Part shown: positions 6,970 to 14,688 of the stretch, one piece after another
How positions within the stretch are numbered: position 1 is the stretch's first letter
How the letters are laid out: the number at the start of each line of letters is the position of its first letter
Source: CAYONQ01 sp964405375
Lineage (GTDB): Bacteria > Planctomycetota > Phycisphaerae > Sedimentisphaerales > Anaerobacaceae
DNA: 29,698 bases
Assembly: GCA_964405375.1 (NCBI GenBank)
Contig: CAYONQ010000027.1
Span: 1-29,698, forward strand
Reading direction: 5' to 3'
Notes under the pieces: generated by a model
Seen by the model: the letters and a program-made list of their open reading frames with translations, nothing else
Database searches by the model: none
Told to the model about the DNA's origin: nothing
Made by a program: the position numbers and the translations under genes

Positions 6970-8435
6970 GTTTCAAACCCAAGATTGTTATCGAGCGTTG
7001 TGGTGCAGAGTTCTGTTTGCTGGGTTTCAGCTTGCCGGGGTTGCGAATCTATCTCGGCTTCGAGCTGGTTGAAAATCTTGTTAATCTCGCTTATCTGCTT
7101 TTTCAGGGGGTAATTTTCTTCAACGAACCTGCGATAGCTTTCCGGCTCGTAGGTCTCGGAGATGACCTGCTCGCAGAATTCTTCGGAGATATTAAATAAG
7201 AACTGCGGCGGGAATATTTGGCTTGCCCCCGGGAAATTATGGATGACCGGTTTCAGACCGCAGGCCATACCCTCAAGTGGTCCCATACCCTGGCTTTCCC
7301 CGATACTGGCGGAGACAATATAGTGTTTATCGCTGAGGTAGGAATTTACATCTTCCTGCCAGCCGTCGAAGAACACCACATCTGTAAGCTCAAGTGTCTG
7401 CACCATATGCCTGATATATTGTTCAAGCATTGGATTCTGGGAAGTTCCTGCGAAAAACAGCTTATACTCTGGGTCGATGTAATGGAGCTTTTGCATACAT
7501 TGTAGAAGCATCACTGGGTTCTTTCTCATATTCAGATAGCCGATGCAGACAAGATTTTTGCCGCGCTGTTTATCAACAAACTTAAACTTGCCGAGGTTAA
7601 CGCCGTTCGGAATCGTAACGAGCTGTGTGCGCACTTCAATATCCGGTGCCTGTTTAAGCAGTGCCTCTTTGACAAACGAATTGCCGACGGTGATTAGGGT
7701 ATCGACATTTTCCCAGCGGACCTGGCTCGGCCAGTTGTGGTAGGCCTCGAAACGGTGGAGGCGGATGATATTTTTGCAGGCCTTCGGCAGCTTTGACGCT
7801 TCTGCCGCCATATCGGTGCACCACTCAAACCAGGAGATATCGCTCCATTTCATCAATTCATACATTTGCTCGACACTTTGTCCTTCAAAAAACTGCACAG
7901 GGAATCGCTGTTCGGCGAATTCGTAGATTTCTGTCAGGAATTTTACGTCGCCTTTTAGCCCGCAGAAGAAGGCAATCTTGGGTCTTTTGTTGCGTATAAT
8001 TTCAATCATTGGCTTGAGAATATCCTGTTGTGGACAGTTTGCCAATGAGCGAAGCAGCATTTCGATGGCGTCGGCTTTGTTATCCTGATTCAAAAACACG
8101 TTGGCTGTTCTGTTAAGTATATCTACGTTCAATATGCCCAGCCGCTCCATATCATCAAAAAGCTGTGTTGCCTCATTTGCTCTGCCGGTAGCAATATATG
8201 CCTCGACCAGGTTCCACAGTATCTCGGCACAGTTACCCTGCAGATTCTTTGCTTTGGTAAAATGCTCGATGGCTTCATCCGAACGGCCTAAGCAATGAAG
8301 TATCGCCCCTGCATCGTTCAGTGCCTGTGCATCGTTAGCTGCTGTCTGTAGATGCTGCTGGATACAGTCGAGGGCTTCGTTGTATCTGCCGGTTTCAGCT
8401 AATTCCAAACCTCTCTGGTAATGATTCATTGACAT
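6966..8435 (-). CDS. TPR-fused GT4 (group 1) glycosyltransferase
   Basis: This 489-residue protein starts with about 150 residues of TPR repeats (YQRGLELAETGRYNEALDCI, ALNDAGAILHCLGRSDEAIE, ILWNLVEAYIATGRANEATQ). It continues as a GT-B glycosyltransferase. The C-terminal part shows LVCIGYLNMRKNPVML and ESQGMGPLEGMACG, which contains the E-x7-E pair that binds the donor sugar in family GT4. The TPR plus GT arrangement is common in protein O-glycosyltransferases that recognise flagellin. It is the first gene of the operon. Its ATG has GAGGGAG about 8 bases ahead, and a near-consensus sigma-54 promoter lies about 70-85 bases upstream. This links the glycosylation genes to flagellar regulation. 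Acceptor and donor are not shown by the sequence. Confidence 0.9.
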   Translation of the reverse strand: MSMNHYQRGLELAETGRYNEALDCIQQHLQTAANDAQALNDAGAILHCLGRSDEAIEHFTKAKNLQGNCAEILWNLVEAYIATGRANEATQLFDDMERLGILNVDILNRTANVFLNQDNKADAIEMLLRSLANCPQQDILKPMIEIIRNKRPKIAFFCGLKGDVKFLTEIYEFAEQRFPVQFFEGQSVEQMYELMKWSDISWFEWCTDMAAEASKLPKACKNIIRLHRFEAYHNWPSQVRWENVDTLITVGNSFVKEALLKQAPDIEVRTQLVTIPNGVNLGKFKFVDKQRGKNLVCIGYLNMRKNPVMLLQCMQKLHYIDPEYKLFFAGTSQNPMLEQYIRHMVQTLELTDVVFFDGWQEDVNSYLSDKHYIVSASIGESQGMGPLEGMACGLKPVIHNFPGASQIFPPQFLFNISEEFCEQVISETYEPESYRRFVEENYPLKKQISEINKIFNQLEAEIDSQPRQAETQQTELCTTTLDNNLGFET

Positions 8436-8480
8436 TTGCTTTACTCCCTCTTTTACAGTCTCGCAGAGCGGATTTCATTT

Positions 8481-8494
8481 GCAAATTCACAGCC
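8481..8494 (-). promoter_or_regulatory. Possible second sigma-54-like element
   Basis: On the minus strand GG (8494-8493) and GC (8482-8481) are again separated by exactly 10 bases in GGCTGTGAATTTGC. The -24 half departs from consensus (GGCTGT rather than GGCACG). It lies 23 bases downstream of the better promoter and shares its GAATTTGCA stretch. It could be a weak second start or a partial duplication. Confidence 0.3.
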
Positions 8495-8503
8495 GAGTAT
8501 TAT

Positions 8504-8518
8504 GCAAATTCCGTGCCG
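8504..8518 (-). promoter_or_regulatory. Sigma-54 promoter of the glycosylation operon
   Basis: Reading the minus strand, CGGCACGGAATTTGC has the -24 GG (8517-8516) and the -12 GC (8505-8504) exactly 10 bases apart. It agrees with the sigma-54 consensus TGGCACG-N4-TTGC except for the first base. Transcription would begin near 8492, about 57 bases ahead of the first glycosyltransferase ATG. This type of promoter needs an AAA+ activator, and two such proteins are coded in this window. Confidence 0.75.
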
Positions 8519-8562
8519 TTGACCACGATGCGGATTTATTTGTAATTTCGCAGCCTGCGTTG

Positions 8563-8586
8563 TCCACAGGATGCCTGACGGCACAA
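8563..8586 (+). repeat. CCACAGGATGC-type repeat, intergenic copy
   Basis: The 12 bases TCCACAGGATGC followed three bases later by ACGGCA also occur at 28317-28337 inside the second sigma-54 activator gene. Here the copy sits between flgL and the glycosylation operon, just upstream of that operon's sigma-54 promoter. Two copies in one window suggest a dispersed short element, although chance cannot be fully excluded. Confidence 0.45.
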
Positions 8587-8638
8587 AACTTGTATAAATA
8601 TCGAACATATATACTGCTCAAACGGCCTTTAAGTAGCT

Positions 8639-9826
8639 CTATGTGATGAAGTCCAGCAGAGACATAGACATAAGTCTTCCGGCTATTGACAGCGACATCT
8701 GGTATAAGACTTCACGGCGAGAAAGGTCTATAGCTATTTGGGCGATGTCGGCTTCCTGCAGATAGGTTGTCCGGTCCTCAGCGTCGTACTTTATGTTCTC
8801 AAGCGTGTTCTTGAGGTCCTCAAGGAATCCGATTCTTGTGCCCACAGAGACCTCGGCCTGCACCAGCAGATTGCTTACCTCTTCCAGCGAATTCAGCGAA
8901 TTGCTTCGCAGCTGCTCCACCTGGGTATCAGAAAGCCCTCTTTCATTCTTCAATACATCCCGGATGGTGATAAGTGTGTTGAAAACATCATAGGTACCGG
9001 GTATGCTTACCATTTCGACGCCGGTACTGTTTATTTCCGTGCTGTCAACGTAGAGAATTTTCCCTGTTCGTGAATCAGTTACTGCTTGATTGCTATCTCC
9101 GCCGGCGGGGACGGTTGTGTAAGTGGCTCCATCGTCGATGGACAATTTGTAATTGCTGCCATCGTGAATTACCGTCAGCCAGACATCGCCGGTGACGCTC
9201 GATGTCCCTGTGCCGGCCTTGGCGCCGGTATCGCCCAGAAAGATTGGGTCGCCGCGACTGCTCGAACGGAAGATATCATCGCCTACGTAAAAGGCGCTGG
9301 TTTGCACTCCGGTAGCCACCTCGACATTTCGACTCTCGTCGCTGCCCTGGTAGGTTACGCTGGTTATCTGTCCGTTGGTGCGTTCCACAGCATAGGGTGC
9401 CGAGCCGGTATCGCCTCCACCAAAAAGATACTGGCCCATATTACTCCAGTTGGCCAGCGAAACCATCTGCTCTAATATATCGTTGATTCCTTCTGCTATT
9501 CTTTTTCGCGCCTCTTCGTCATAGACGCCGCTGGTAATCTGAATGAGACGCAATTTCGCCTCCGTAAGCTTTGACATCATATCATCAATAACAGTGGAGG
9601 AAAGTTCCAGCATACTGACAACCTCTGATAGGGTGCCCATATAATTTTCCAGCGACCTTCCCTGAGAGGTAAGTCCTAAAATCTGATATGCAGCAGACGG
9701 GTCGTCGGAAGGTCGGTTTATCTGTGAGCCAGTGGACACCTGTTCTTGAAGGCGAGCCATTTCCTTGGTATGGAGGTATAGAGCAAAACTGACGTTATTA
9801 TAAATGCTGCTCAGTGTCCCACTCAT
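8639..9826 (-). CDS. flgL: FlgL, flagellar hook-associated protein 3
   Basis: This 395-residue protein joins the hook-FlgK zone to the flagellin filament after export through the flagellar type III apparatus. The N-terminal coiled-coil region carries the flagellin-like signature: MARLQEQVSTGSQINRPSDD, followed by the LTSQGRSLENY helix and the GQYLFGGG turn typical of FlgL. The C-terminus (about 330-395) returns to the paired D0/D1 helices, ending in LSRREVLYQMSLSIAGRLM. The central 150 residues form a variable surface domain, so the protein is longer than the 317-residue Salmonella protein. AAGGTG lies ahead of the ATG. It is the last gene of the hook operon, 51 bases after flgK, as expected from the usual flgK-flgL order. 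Confidence 0.95.
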   Translation of the reverse strand: MSGTLSSIYNNVSFALYLHTKEMARLQEQVSTGSQINRPSDDPSAAYQILGLTSQGRSLENYMGTLSEVVSMLELSSTVIDDMMSKLTEAKLRLIQITSGVYDEEARKRIAEGINDILEQMVSLANWSNMGQYLFGGGDTGSAPYAVERTNGQITSVTYQGSDESRNVEVATGVQTSAFYVGDDIFRSSSRGDPIFLGDTGAKAGTGTSSVTGDVWLTVIHDGSNYKLSIDDGATYTTVPAGGDSNQAVTDSRTGKILYVDSTEINSTGVEMVSIPGTYDVFNTLITIRDVLKNERGLSDTQVEQLRSNSLNSLEEVSNLLVQAEVSVGTRIGFLEDLKNTLENIKYDAEDRTTYLQEADIAQIAIDLSRREVLYQMSLSIAGRLMSMSLLDFIT

Positions 9827-9846
9827 TAAAACACCTTAGAATAAGC

Positions 9847-9881
9847 GTTCACCCCGCCCCTTTGCAGGGAGCGGGGTTCAT
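9847..9881 (-). repeat. Palindromic element copy 1 (flgK-flgL junction)
   Basis: On the minus strand the ends are TGAACCCCGC and GCGGGGTGAAC around a core with its own short dyad (CCC/GGG). The element contains the flgK stop codon (TGA, 9880-9878) and fills most of the gap before flgL. It belongs to the same family as the copies at 23251, 23401 and 23797. It could act as a processing or stabilising hairpin between the two genes. No T-run follows, so it is not a standard terminator. Confidence 0.75.
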
Positions 9882-11863
9882 ATTATTTCCATAATGGTTA
9901 ACATCGACGTTTGAATCGTGTTCAGATATTTGGCCATTGCCTGAAACATCTGTTCGAATATCAGCATTTGCGCAGCTTCATCGTTGATGTTGACGCCGCT
10001 TCTTTCACTCTGCTGATTGAGAAGGTTTTGCACTATAGTCTCGCTGTTGTCCCGGCGCATTTGCGCAATGGATAGCTGTTGACCGATATCTGTAACCAGC
10101 CGGCGATAAAACTCTCCGGCCGTCTGGCCGTTCAAACTGCTTATCGGCTCGTCCTTCGTTCCCGCCATCCGCAGGATATTGGCATTGTCGGTCATCTCTG
10201 CTCCAAGAGCAGTGGCTATATGACCTGGCGAATCGCTTATATCCGAGCAGACCGCTATATCCGAAGCGCTGTTGCCGGAAAAGAAGGTATTGATTCCAAC
10301 CGCAGACAGCACTTCCGAAGCATCGGTATCAGCCCATGCCTTGATCTCAAAATCGTCCCCAACATTCAGGTCCCCCGCTGTTTTGCCACTATCTATGTTT
10401 AAAGAAATGTACAACTCATCACCTAAATCCAATCTATCACCAGCTGCATAACCAAGGCCCACATTGAGTTCTTTTACCAATGTTCCATCTTTACGAACTT
10501 CCAATTTCAATCCATCGGTCACACCTATCTTGCCACTAACACCCGCAACAGCACATGTAAACGTCGAATTTGTTGTGCCCGTGTATATGCCGGAGACAGA
10601 TATAACAGGCGGGTCTGTACCTGTTAGGTTTTCTACAGTAGGTTCTGGTAAAACTGCGGGAATAAAATCAAACTCATAGTTTGTCTCGGCCTGGATATGC
10701 AGCTTTGAGGATGCCGCCGAGGCGGTCAGACCGTCAATGGCTGCAATCTTTGCGGCTATTGTGGTTAATGTGTCCGTTGAGACGTCGACATCGATTTCGT
10801 GTCGTGTTATTGCTGCGGTAGTGGTATTGGTGACCCTTATGTATATTTTGCCGTCGGTTACGGGAGGGTCAAAGTCGGCTAAATTTTCACTTGCCATTGT
10901 CCAGCCGGTCAGTTCGGTAAACGACCCGTCCGAACCTACGCCCTGCACATGGTATTGGTTTATCTGCTGTATTATTGCGGCTGCCAAATCGTCGAGGTCG
11001 TTATGAATCTCGGCCAGGATATTGTTTTTCAACGATACCAGGCCGCCGACCCGGCCGCCTTGTACGTTCGTACTATAATTGGCGGTATCGACAATGGTGA
11101 TGCCCAGATTGCCGTCTTCATCTAAACCCGTCTCCAACTCGGTGGCAGAACTGCCTGCTACTACAAATATTCCGCCGGCGGTGACATCCACAACACCAAA
11201 CTCGCGGGCCTGAGTTTCTACGCTAATCAATTCGGATAATTCTGCTATACACTGGTCTCTTTGGTCACGCAGGTTGTTGGTTTGTCCGCCGGTTACCTCT
11301 ATCTTTTCTATTTTGTCGTTAAGCTCGGCTATTCTGGTAGTCAGGGTGTTAATCTGCTCGATAGTATTTTCAGCTTCTAATATAATCTGCGTTTCCAAAT
11401 CGCTCAGAAAATCCCCCAATATTCTGAATTTGCCGGCCATAGTTTCAGCGTCGCTTATGAGCTGATTTTGCCAGATGATTTCTCCCGGATGAGCGCTAAG
11501 GTCGCTTAGCGCATTAAAGAACTTGTCTATTGTTGCGCTTAGCCCGCCGTCTTCTGTTGAAAGCTCTCCGAAGGCGGTCTCAACGGTGCGCAGCGTATCC
11601 AGCTCCGAACAAATCTGCCCCAATGATGACTGCTGGCGGAGAATCTCCTGTTCCAGAAAGTTGTCTATCATTCTGGTAACACCGGCGAAATCGACACCGC
11701 CTCCCAGCAAAACCGAACCTACCTGGCTGGCGTACGCAGGGGTCAGGTTTATCCTTTGACGGTGGTAGCCGTCAGTAGCCGCATTGGCAATATTATTGCC
11801 AATTGTGGCAAGTGCCTTCTGGGCCGCGTCAAGCCCGCTGATGCCTATTGAGTAGCTATCCAT
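9878..11863 (-). CDS. flgK: FlgK, flagellar hook-associated protein 1
   Basis: This 661-residue protein forms the first hook-filament junction ring. The N-terminus (YSIGISGLDAAQKALATIGN then NIANAATDGYHRQRINL) is the rod/hook family signature, with the FlgK-specific helix IDNFLEQEILRQQS following. The C-terminus (ERSGVNINDEAAQMLIFEQM then FQAMAKYLNTIQTSM) is the matching helical half of the D0/D1 domains. It is about 110 residues longer than the Salmonella protein because of an enlarged surface domain in the middle (about 300-560). The ATG is preceded by GGAGC, which lies in the 3' arm of a small hairpin (11873-11887). The stop codon is inside a palindromic repeat. Neighbours flgN upstream and flgL downstream are its chaperone and its partner. 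Confidence 0.95.
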   Translation of the reverse strand: MDSYSIGISGLDAAQKALATIGNNIANAATDGYHRQRINLTPAYASQVGSVLLGGGVDFAGVTRMIDNFLEQEILRQQSSLGQICSELDTLRTVETAFGELSTEDGGLSATIDKFFNALSDLSAHPGEIIWQNQLISDAETMAGKFRILGDFLSDLETQIILEAENTIEQINTLTTRIAELNDKIEKIEVTGGQTNNLRDQRDQCIAELSELISVETQAREFGVVDVTAGGIFVVAGSSATELETGLDEDGNLGITIVDTANYSTNVQGGRVGGLVSLKNNILAEIHNDLDDLAAAIIQQINQYHVQGVGSDGSFTELTGWTMASENLADFDPPVTDGKIYIRVTNTTTAAITRHEIDVDVSTDTLTTIAAKIAAIDGLTASAASSKLHIQAETNYEFDFIPAVLPEPTVENLTGTDPPVISVSGIYTGTTNSTFTCAVAGVSGKIGVTDGLKLEVRKDGTLVKELNVGLGYAAGDRLDLGDELYISLNIDSGKTAGDLNVGDDFEIKAWADTDASEVLSAVGINTFFSGNSASDIAVCSDISDSPGHIATALGAEMTDNANILRMAGTKDEPISSLNGQTAGEFYRRLVTDIGQQLSIAQMRRDNSETIVQNLLNQQSERSGVNINDEAAQMLIFEQMFQAMAKYLNTIQTSMLTIMEII

Positions 11864-11956
11864 CTTTTTTTAGCTCCATTTCGGAGCGCAGTTTTTCAAA
11901 ATCTCCGTTTGTGTTTCTTTTCTAAAAGGCCACCGGAGCCTACAAACTGGTGTTTC

Positions 11957-12478
11957 TCAAAACTGCAAATTTACAAGGGCCATCTCATTTTGCCGTTTGG
12001 TAGAGCCCTTGGAATTGTATGTTACTGTCTCTGTTTTCCTAAAGCTGAATATGCTCTTTAGAAGTATACTGTTGAATCTGGCACATTCTGACAAAAGCAA
12101 CGCTGTGCTTAAATGTTCCTTCTTGAGTTCTTCAGTCAATGCTCGCAATTTGTCTTTTCTCTTGGCTATTTGAGTTTTTTGCTCTTCCGGCAGGATGTCC
12201 TCGAGCGCCGACAGAGTTACCTGTTCAACGTTGCAGCCGAGAGTATTTGCCAGTTTTTTTCGTATTGATTGCCGTTTTAACTCGTTGCTTTTGTAGCTGT
12301 CTGACTCGGCTCGGATGCTCTCGATCAGCTTGCCGGAGGCGGCATCGTCACGTTTGATGACCGAGCTGCGCAGCTCGTTAAGCCATAACAAACTTTTCTC
12401 TATGTGCCGGATGTCTCTGTCGAGAACTTCCAGCAGCTCATCAACCTTATCTTCTATTTCAATTGTTGCTGCTTTCAT
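11957..12478 (-). CDS. flgN: FlgN-family flagellar export chaperone
   Basis: This 173-residue protein is mostly long amphipathic helices with no signal peptide. FlgN is the cytoplasmic chaperone that keeps FlgK and FlgL unfolded and delivers them to the export gate. The C-terminal stretch RFNSILLKSIFSFRK followed by TYNSKGSTKRQ and ALVNLQF is a typical FlgN tail. Placement directly before flgK supports the call, since chaperone and substrate are usually adjacent. Its ATG overlaps the flgJ stop by 4 bases (ATGA). A 93-base gap separates it from flgK. Confidence 0.87.
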   Translation of the reverse strand: MKAATIEIEDKVDELLEVLDRDIRHIEKSLLWLNELRSSVIKRDDAASGKLIESIRAESDSYKSNELKRQSIRKKLANTLGCNVEQVTLSALEDILPEEQKTQIAKRKDKLRALTEELKKEHLSTALLLSECARFNSILLKSIFSFRKTETVTYNSKGSTKRQNEMALVNLQF

Positions 12479-12819
12479 ATTTTATTGTCCGGCGGTTCTG
12501 CTGCTGTGTTCAGCATTTCCGGGTTTGTTAAGAATTGGTATATGTCTTTCCACAACCCGACCCCGCCCTTATCTGCGATGTCACGTGCCAAGTATAACCA
12601 AAATATTCCCTGAATTTGCTCGGAGGCCCCGTTTTTTTCGAAGCCCCAGTTACCGATGGTATTTTTCATTTCATCCAGCAATTTGCCGAGTAGGACCGAT
12701 TCAAAATCCTTGGCTATTTGTTTTTTCTTCTCCTCCGAAAGGTGGTCGATTTTGTTTAAGCTCTCCAGAAGCGTCGGCGGTGAGACCGGCTGGTTTAATA
12801 TCAACTTGATGCTGTCCAT
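12475..12819 (-). CDS. flgJ: FlgJ N-terminal-type rod-binding protein
   Basis: This 114-residue protein matches only the rod-binding half of FlgJ. The core is KKKQIAKDFESVLLGKLLDEM, then a short linker and IQGIFWLYLARDIADKGGVGLW. It helps rod subunits assemble in the periplasm. The peptidoglycan-cleaving C-terminal domain found in gamma- and beta-proteobacterial FlgJ is absent, which is common in other phyla, where a separate enzyme opens the cell wall. The start ATG has GGAGCG ahead of it, placed on top of the flgI stop codon, and the gene overlaps flgN by 4 bases. Confidence 0.9.
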   Translation of the reverse strand: MDSIKLILNQPVSPPTLLESLNKIDHLSEEKKKQIAKDFESVLLGKLLDEMKNTIGNWGFEKNGASEQIQGIFWLYLARDIADKGGVGLWKDIYQFLTNPEMLNTAAEPPDNKI

Positions 12820-12829
12820 AAAATCGCTC

Positions 12830-13978
12830 CTACATTATTTCCAGCTTGGCTTGAAGGGCACCGGCCTTTTTCAAGGCGTTGAATATGGCTATAAGGTCCC
12901 GCGGCGTCGCTCCTATGGCATTGAGTGTCCTGGCCAGCTCTGAGACGGTAACCGCTCTGGTAACGGGAATAAGATGTCCTTCTTTCTCTTCGACGCCTAT
13001 CATTGTGTCCTGAACGACTTTGGTTTCGCCGGCATCGGAGAAAGGCGCTATGGGCTGTGAAACAATCGGGACATCTTTGATTTTTACAACTAAACTACCC
13101 TGCGAAATTGCCACCGCCGATATGCCGACGTTCTCTCCGACTACAATGGTGCCGGTGCGCTCGTTAATAACCACCACTGCGGGGACATCAACCTTTACCT
13201 CAGCGATTGTAATATCATCAATAAAGCCGGCTATTCCTGTCCGGCCGATTTCGCCGGGAACTTTGACTCTGACAGTGCCGGCGTCAATTACTGCTGCGCT
13301 ATTCGGACAGGTCTGGTTAATCCTGGTGCTTATTTGCTCTGCGGTTGAAAAATCGCTGTTTCTGAGATTGAGGGTGATAAATCTCTGTCCCCCGATATAT
13401 TCGACAAATGTAGCTATTTCCTCCTTTTCGACTATTGCCCCGTTCGGGATTCGACCAACCGTCTGGTGATTTTTTGTGATGGAGGCCTTATCACCCGATA
13501 CTGTCCAGCCGCCAATCGAGACCCCGCCCTGGGCTACGGCATATACCTGGTTGTCGAGACCTTTTAATGGTGTGGGCAGAAGCATTCCGCCCTGGAGACT
13601 TTTGGCATCTCCTATAGCTGAGACGTCAACGTCGATTCGTGAGCCCTGCCGTGCAAAAGGACCTAACTCGGCTGTAACTATAACCACGGCGATGTTGCCG
13701 CTGGTCAAATCAGAAGGAGTTAGAACCAGCCCTGAATTCCTCAATATGTTCGTCAGCATTTGCCTTGACAGCAGTGTTGTGTCGCCGGTGCCGGCCAAAC
13801 CGATAACCAATCCGGTACCTTTGAGCGGATTGCTGCGGATACCCTGAATATCAACAATATCCTTTATTCGCTCGCCTCGTCCGACTCCCGTCAGAAGTGC
13901 ACAAGCCATAAGTGCGCAGGCCATAAGCGTCCTTGTGCTCTTCTTCTCTTTTGCTCTTATGCTCTTTGTTGATTTCAT
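12830..13978 (-). CDS. flgI: FlgI, flagellar P-ring protein
   Basis: This protein of 382 residues forms the periplasmic bushing ring around the rod in the peptidoglycan layer. The start of the mature part (ERIKDIVDIQGIRSNPLKG followed by GTGLVIGLAGTGD) and the segments LLPTPLKGLDNQVYAVAQGG, GRIPNGAIVEKE and VVGENVGISAVAISQG are all standard FlgI. The end PRDLIAIFNALKKAGALQA is also typical. A signal peptide is present, but its basic and hydrophobic parts are coded by a CATAAG/CACAAG-like repeat (13895-13970), giving TLMACALMACALL. ATG 13978 is chosen; GTG 13984 in frame is possible. It lies between flgH and flgJ. Confidence 0.95.
   Translation of the reverse strand: MKSTKSIRAKEKKSTRTLMACALMACALLTGVGRGERIKDIVDIQGIRSNPLKGTGLVIGLAGTGDTTLLSRQMLTNILRNSGLVLTPSDLTSGNIAVVIVTAELGPFARQGSRIDVDVSAIGDAKSLQGGMLLPTPLKGLDNQVYAVAQGGVSIGGWTVSGDKASITKNHQTVGRIPNGAIVEKEEIATFVEYIGGQRFITLNLRNSDFSTAEQISTRINQTCPNSAAVIDAGTVRVKVPGEIGRTGIAGFIDDITIAEVKVDVPAVVVINERTGTIVVGENVGISAVAISQGSLVVKIKDVPIVSQPIAPFSDAGETKVVQDTMIGVEEKEGHLIPVTRAVTVSELARTLNAIGATPRDLIAIFNALKKAGALQAKLEIM
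13895..13970 (-). repeat. CATAAG/CACAAG-rich repeat inside flgI signal-peptide region
   Basis: The first 25 or so codons of flgI are made of degenerate repeats of GCATAAG, GCACAAG and CTTATGGCC units. The same pattern, including TGCGCAGG-NN-ATAAG and GGCCATAAG (plus-strand reading), occurs at 15634-15726 in the same position of flgA. This gives both proteins near-identical stretches (ST-x-TLMA and a CA-containing hydrophobic core). Confidence 0.65.
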
Positions 13979-14026
13979 AAACACTCACTTTCAAAACTAA
14001 TCACGCACCATCACCCATAAGCAGGA

Positions 14027-14647
14027 TTAAAATGGCCAGATAATGTCAAATATCCCGCCGAGCCAGCCTGGCCTGGTGTAAGGTTCAGCGACACCCGAAT
14101 TTTTAGTGACAATACGAAAGTCCGCAACCTGCTCGCTCTTGACTGTGTTGTCAAATGCAATGTCGCTTGGCCGAACTATCCCGCTTACCTCGATGATTTG
14201 CTTATCGCCTGCGATATCCCGGTTGCGGCTGCCTATAACCACAAGATTGCCGCTCGGCGGCAGGATATCCACGACCACAACGGTAATCCTGTCCACGAAG
14301 CTGCGTTCGTCTTTATAGTCGGCCTTGCTTTTCAGCTCGTTGCTGGATTCGGCGTCCATAGCGAAACCAGGTATGCTGGGCAGGATGTGGTCGATGCCGA
14401 GCTTGCCGTCAAAGGCCGTTGAGCGGTCGGCCTCTTTTTTGAGGTCCCTTTTGGCCTTGTTATCGACCTTGCTGTCTTCGGTAATCTTGATGGTCAGGAT
14501 GTCACCTATATTACGAGCCACGTCATCGACGTATAAATCTCTCATATTCTTATCCCTCTTGGCCCAGATAGAACCCGCCTGCAGCAATGTCGCCCAGCAG
14601 AGCACAAAAACCATTGAAACAAGCACTAACATTGCTTTATTTTTCAT
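14027..14647 (-). CDS. flgH: FlgH, flagellar L-ring protein
   Basis: This 206-residue protein is the outer-membrane ring subunit of the basal body. Family features are GSIWAKRDKNMRDLYVDDVA, the NIGDILTIKITEDSKVDNKA segment, the long beta-rich ITVVVVDILPPSGNLVVIG and SGIVRPSDIAFDNTVKSEQV. The start ATG 14647 is chosen because AAGGAG lies 5 bases ahead; ATG 14674 would add 9 residues and has no such site. The signal peptide (MLVLVSMVFVLCWATLLQAG) ends in an ordinary signal peptidase I-type site. The lipobox cysteine that anchors FlgH in enterobacteria is not visible. It sits between flgA and flgI, the usual neighbours. Confidence 0.93.
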   Translation of the reverse strand: MKNKAMLVLVSMVFVLCWATLLQAGSIWAKRDKNMRDLYVDDVARNIGDILTIKITEDSKVDNKAKRDLKKEADRSTAFDGKLGIDHILPSIPGFAMDAESSNELKSKADYKDERSFVDRITVVVVDILPPSGNLVVIGSRNRDIAGDKQIIEVSGIVRPSDIAFDNTVKSEQVADFRIVTKNSGVAEPYTRPGWLGGIFDIIWPF

Positions 14648-14688
14648 CGTTTCTCCTTTTTTTTCGTATTTCATTCGGGATACACTTC

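Noticed and set aside
9086..9475. Open frame of 129 codons on the plus strand
   Set aside because: It is antisense to the variable domain of flgL and shows no domain or start site of its own.
9847..9881. Rho-independent terminator between flgK and flgL
   Set aside because: The hairpin is strong, but no T-run follows in the direction of transcription, and the same palindrome occurs inside coding DNA.
12315..12809. Open frame of 164 codons on the plus strand
   Set aside because: It is antisense to flgN and flgJ, both well supported, and its product looks like a low-complexity shadow.
13020..13469. Open frame of 149 codons on the plus strand
   Set aside because: It is antisense to flgI, and its Thr/Pro/Ile-rich composition is what the reverse of that gene gives.
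13979..13984. GTG start for flgI two codons upstream
   Set aside because: It is possible, but the ATG at 13978 has GTGAG at a usable distance, and the choice changes only two residues of the signal peptide.
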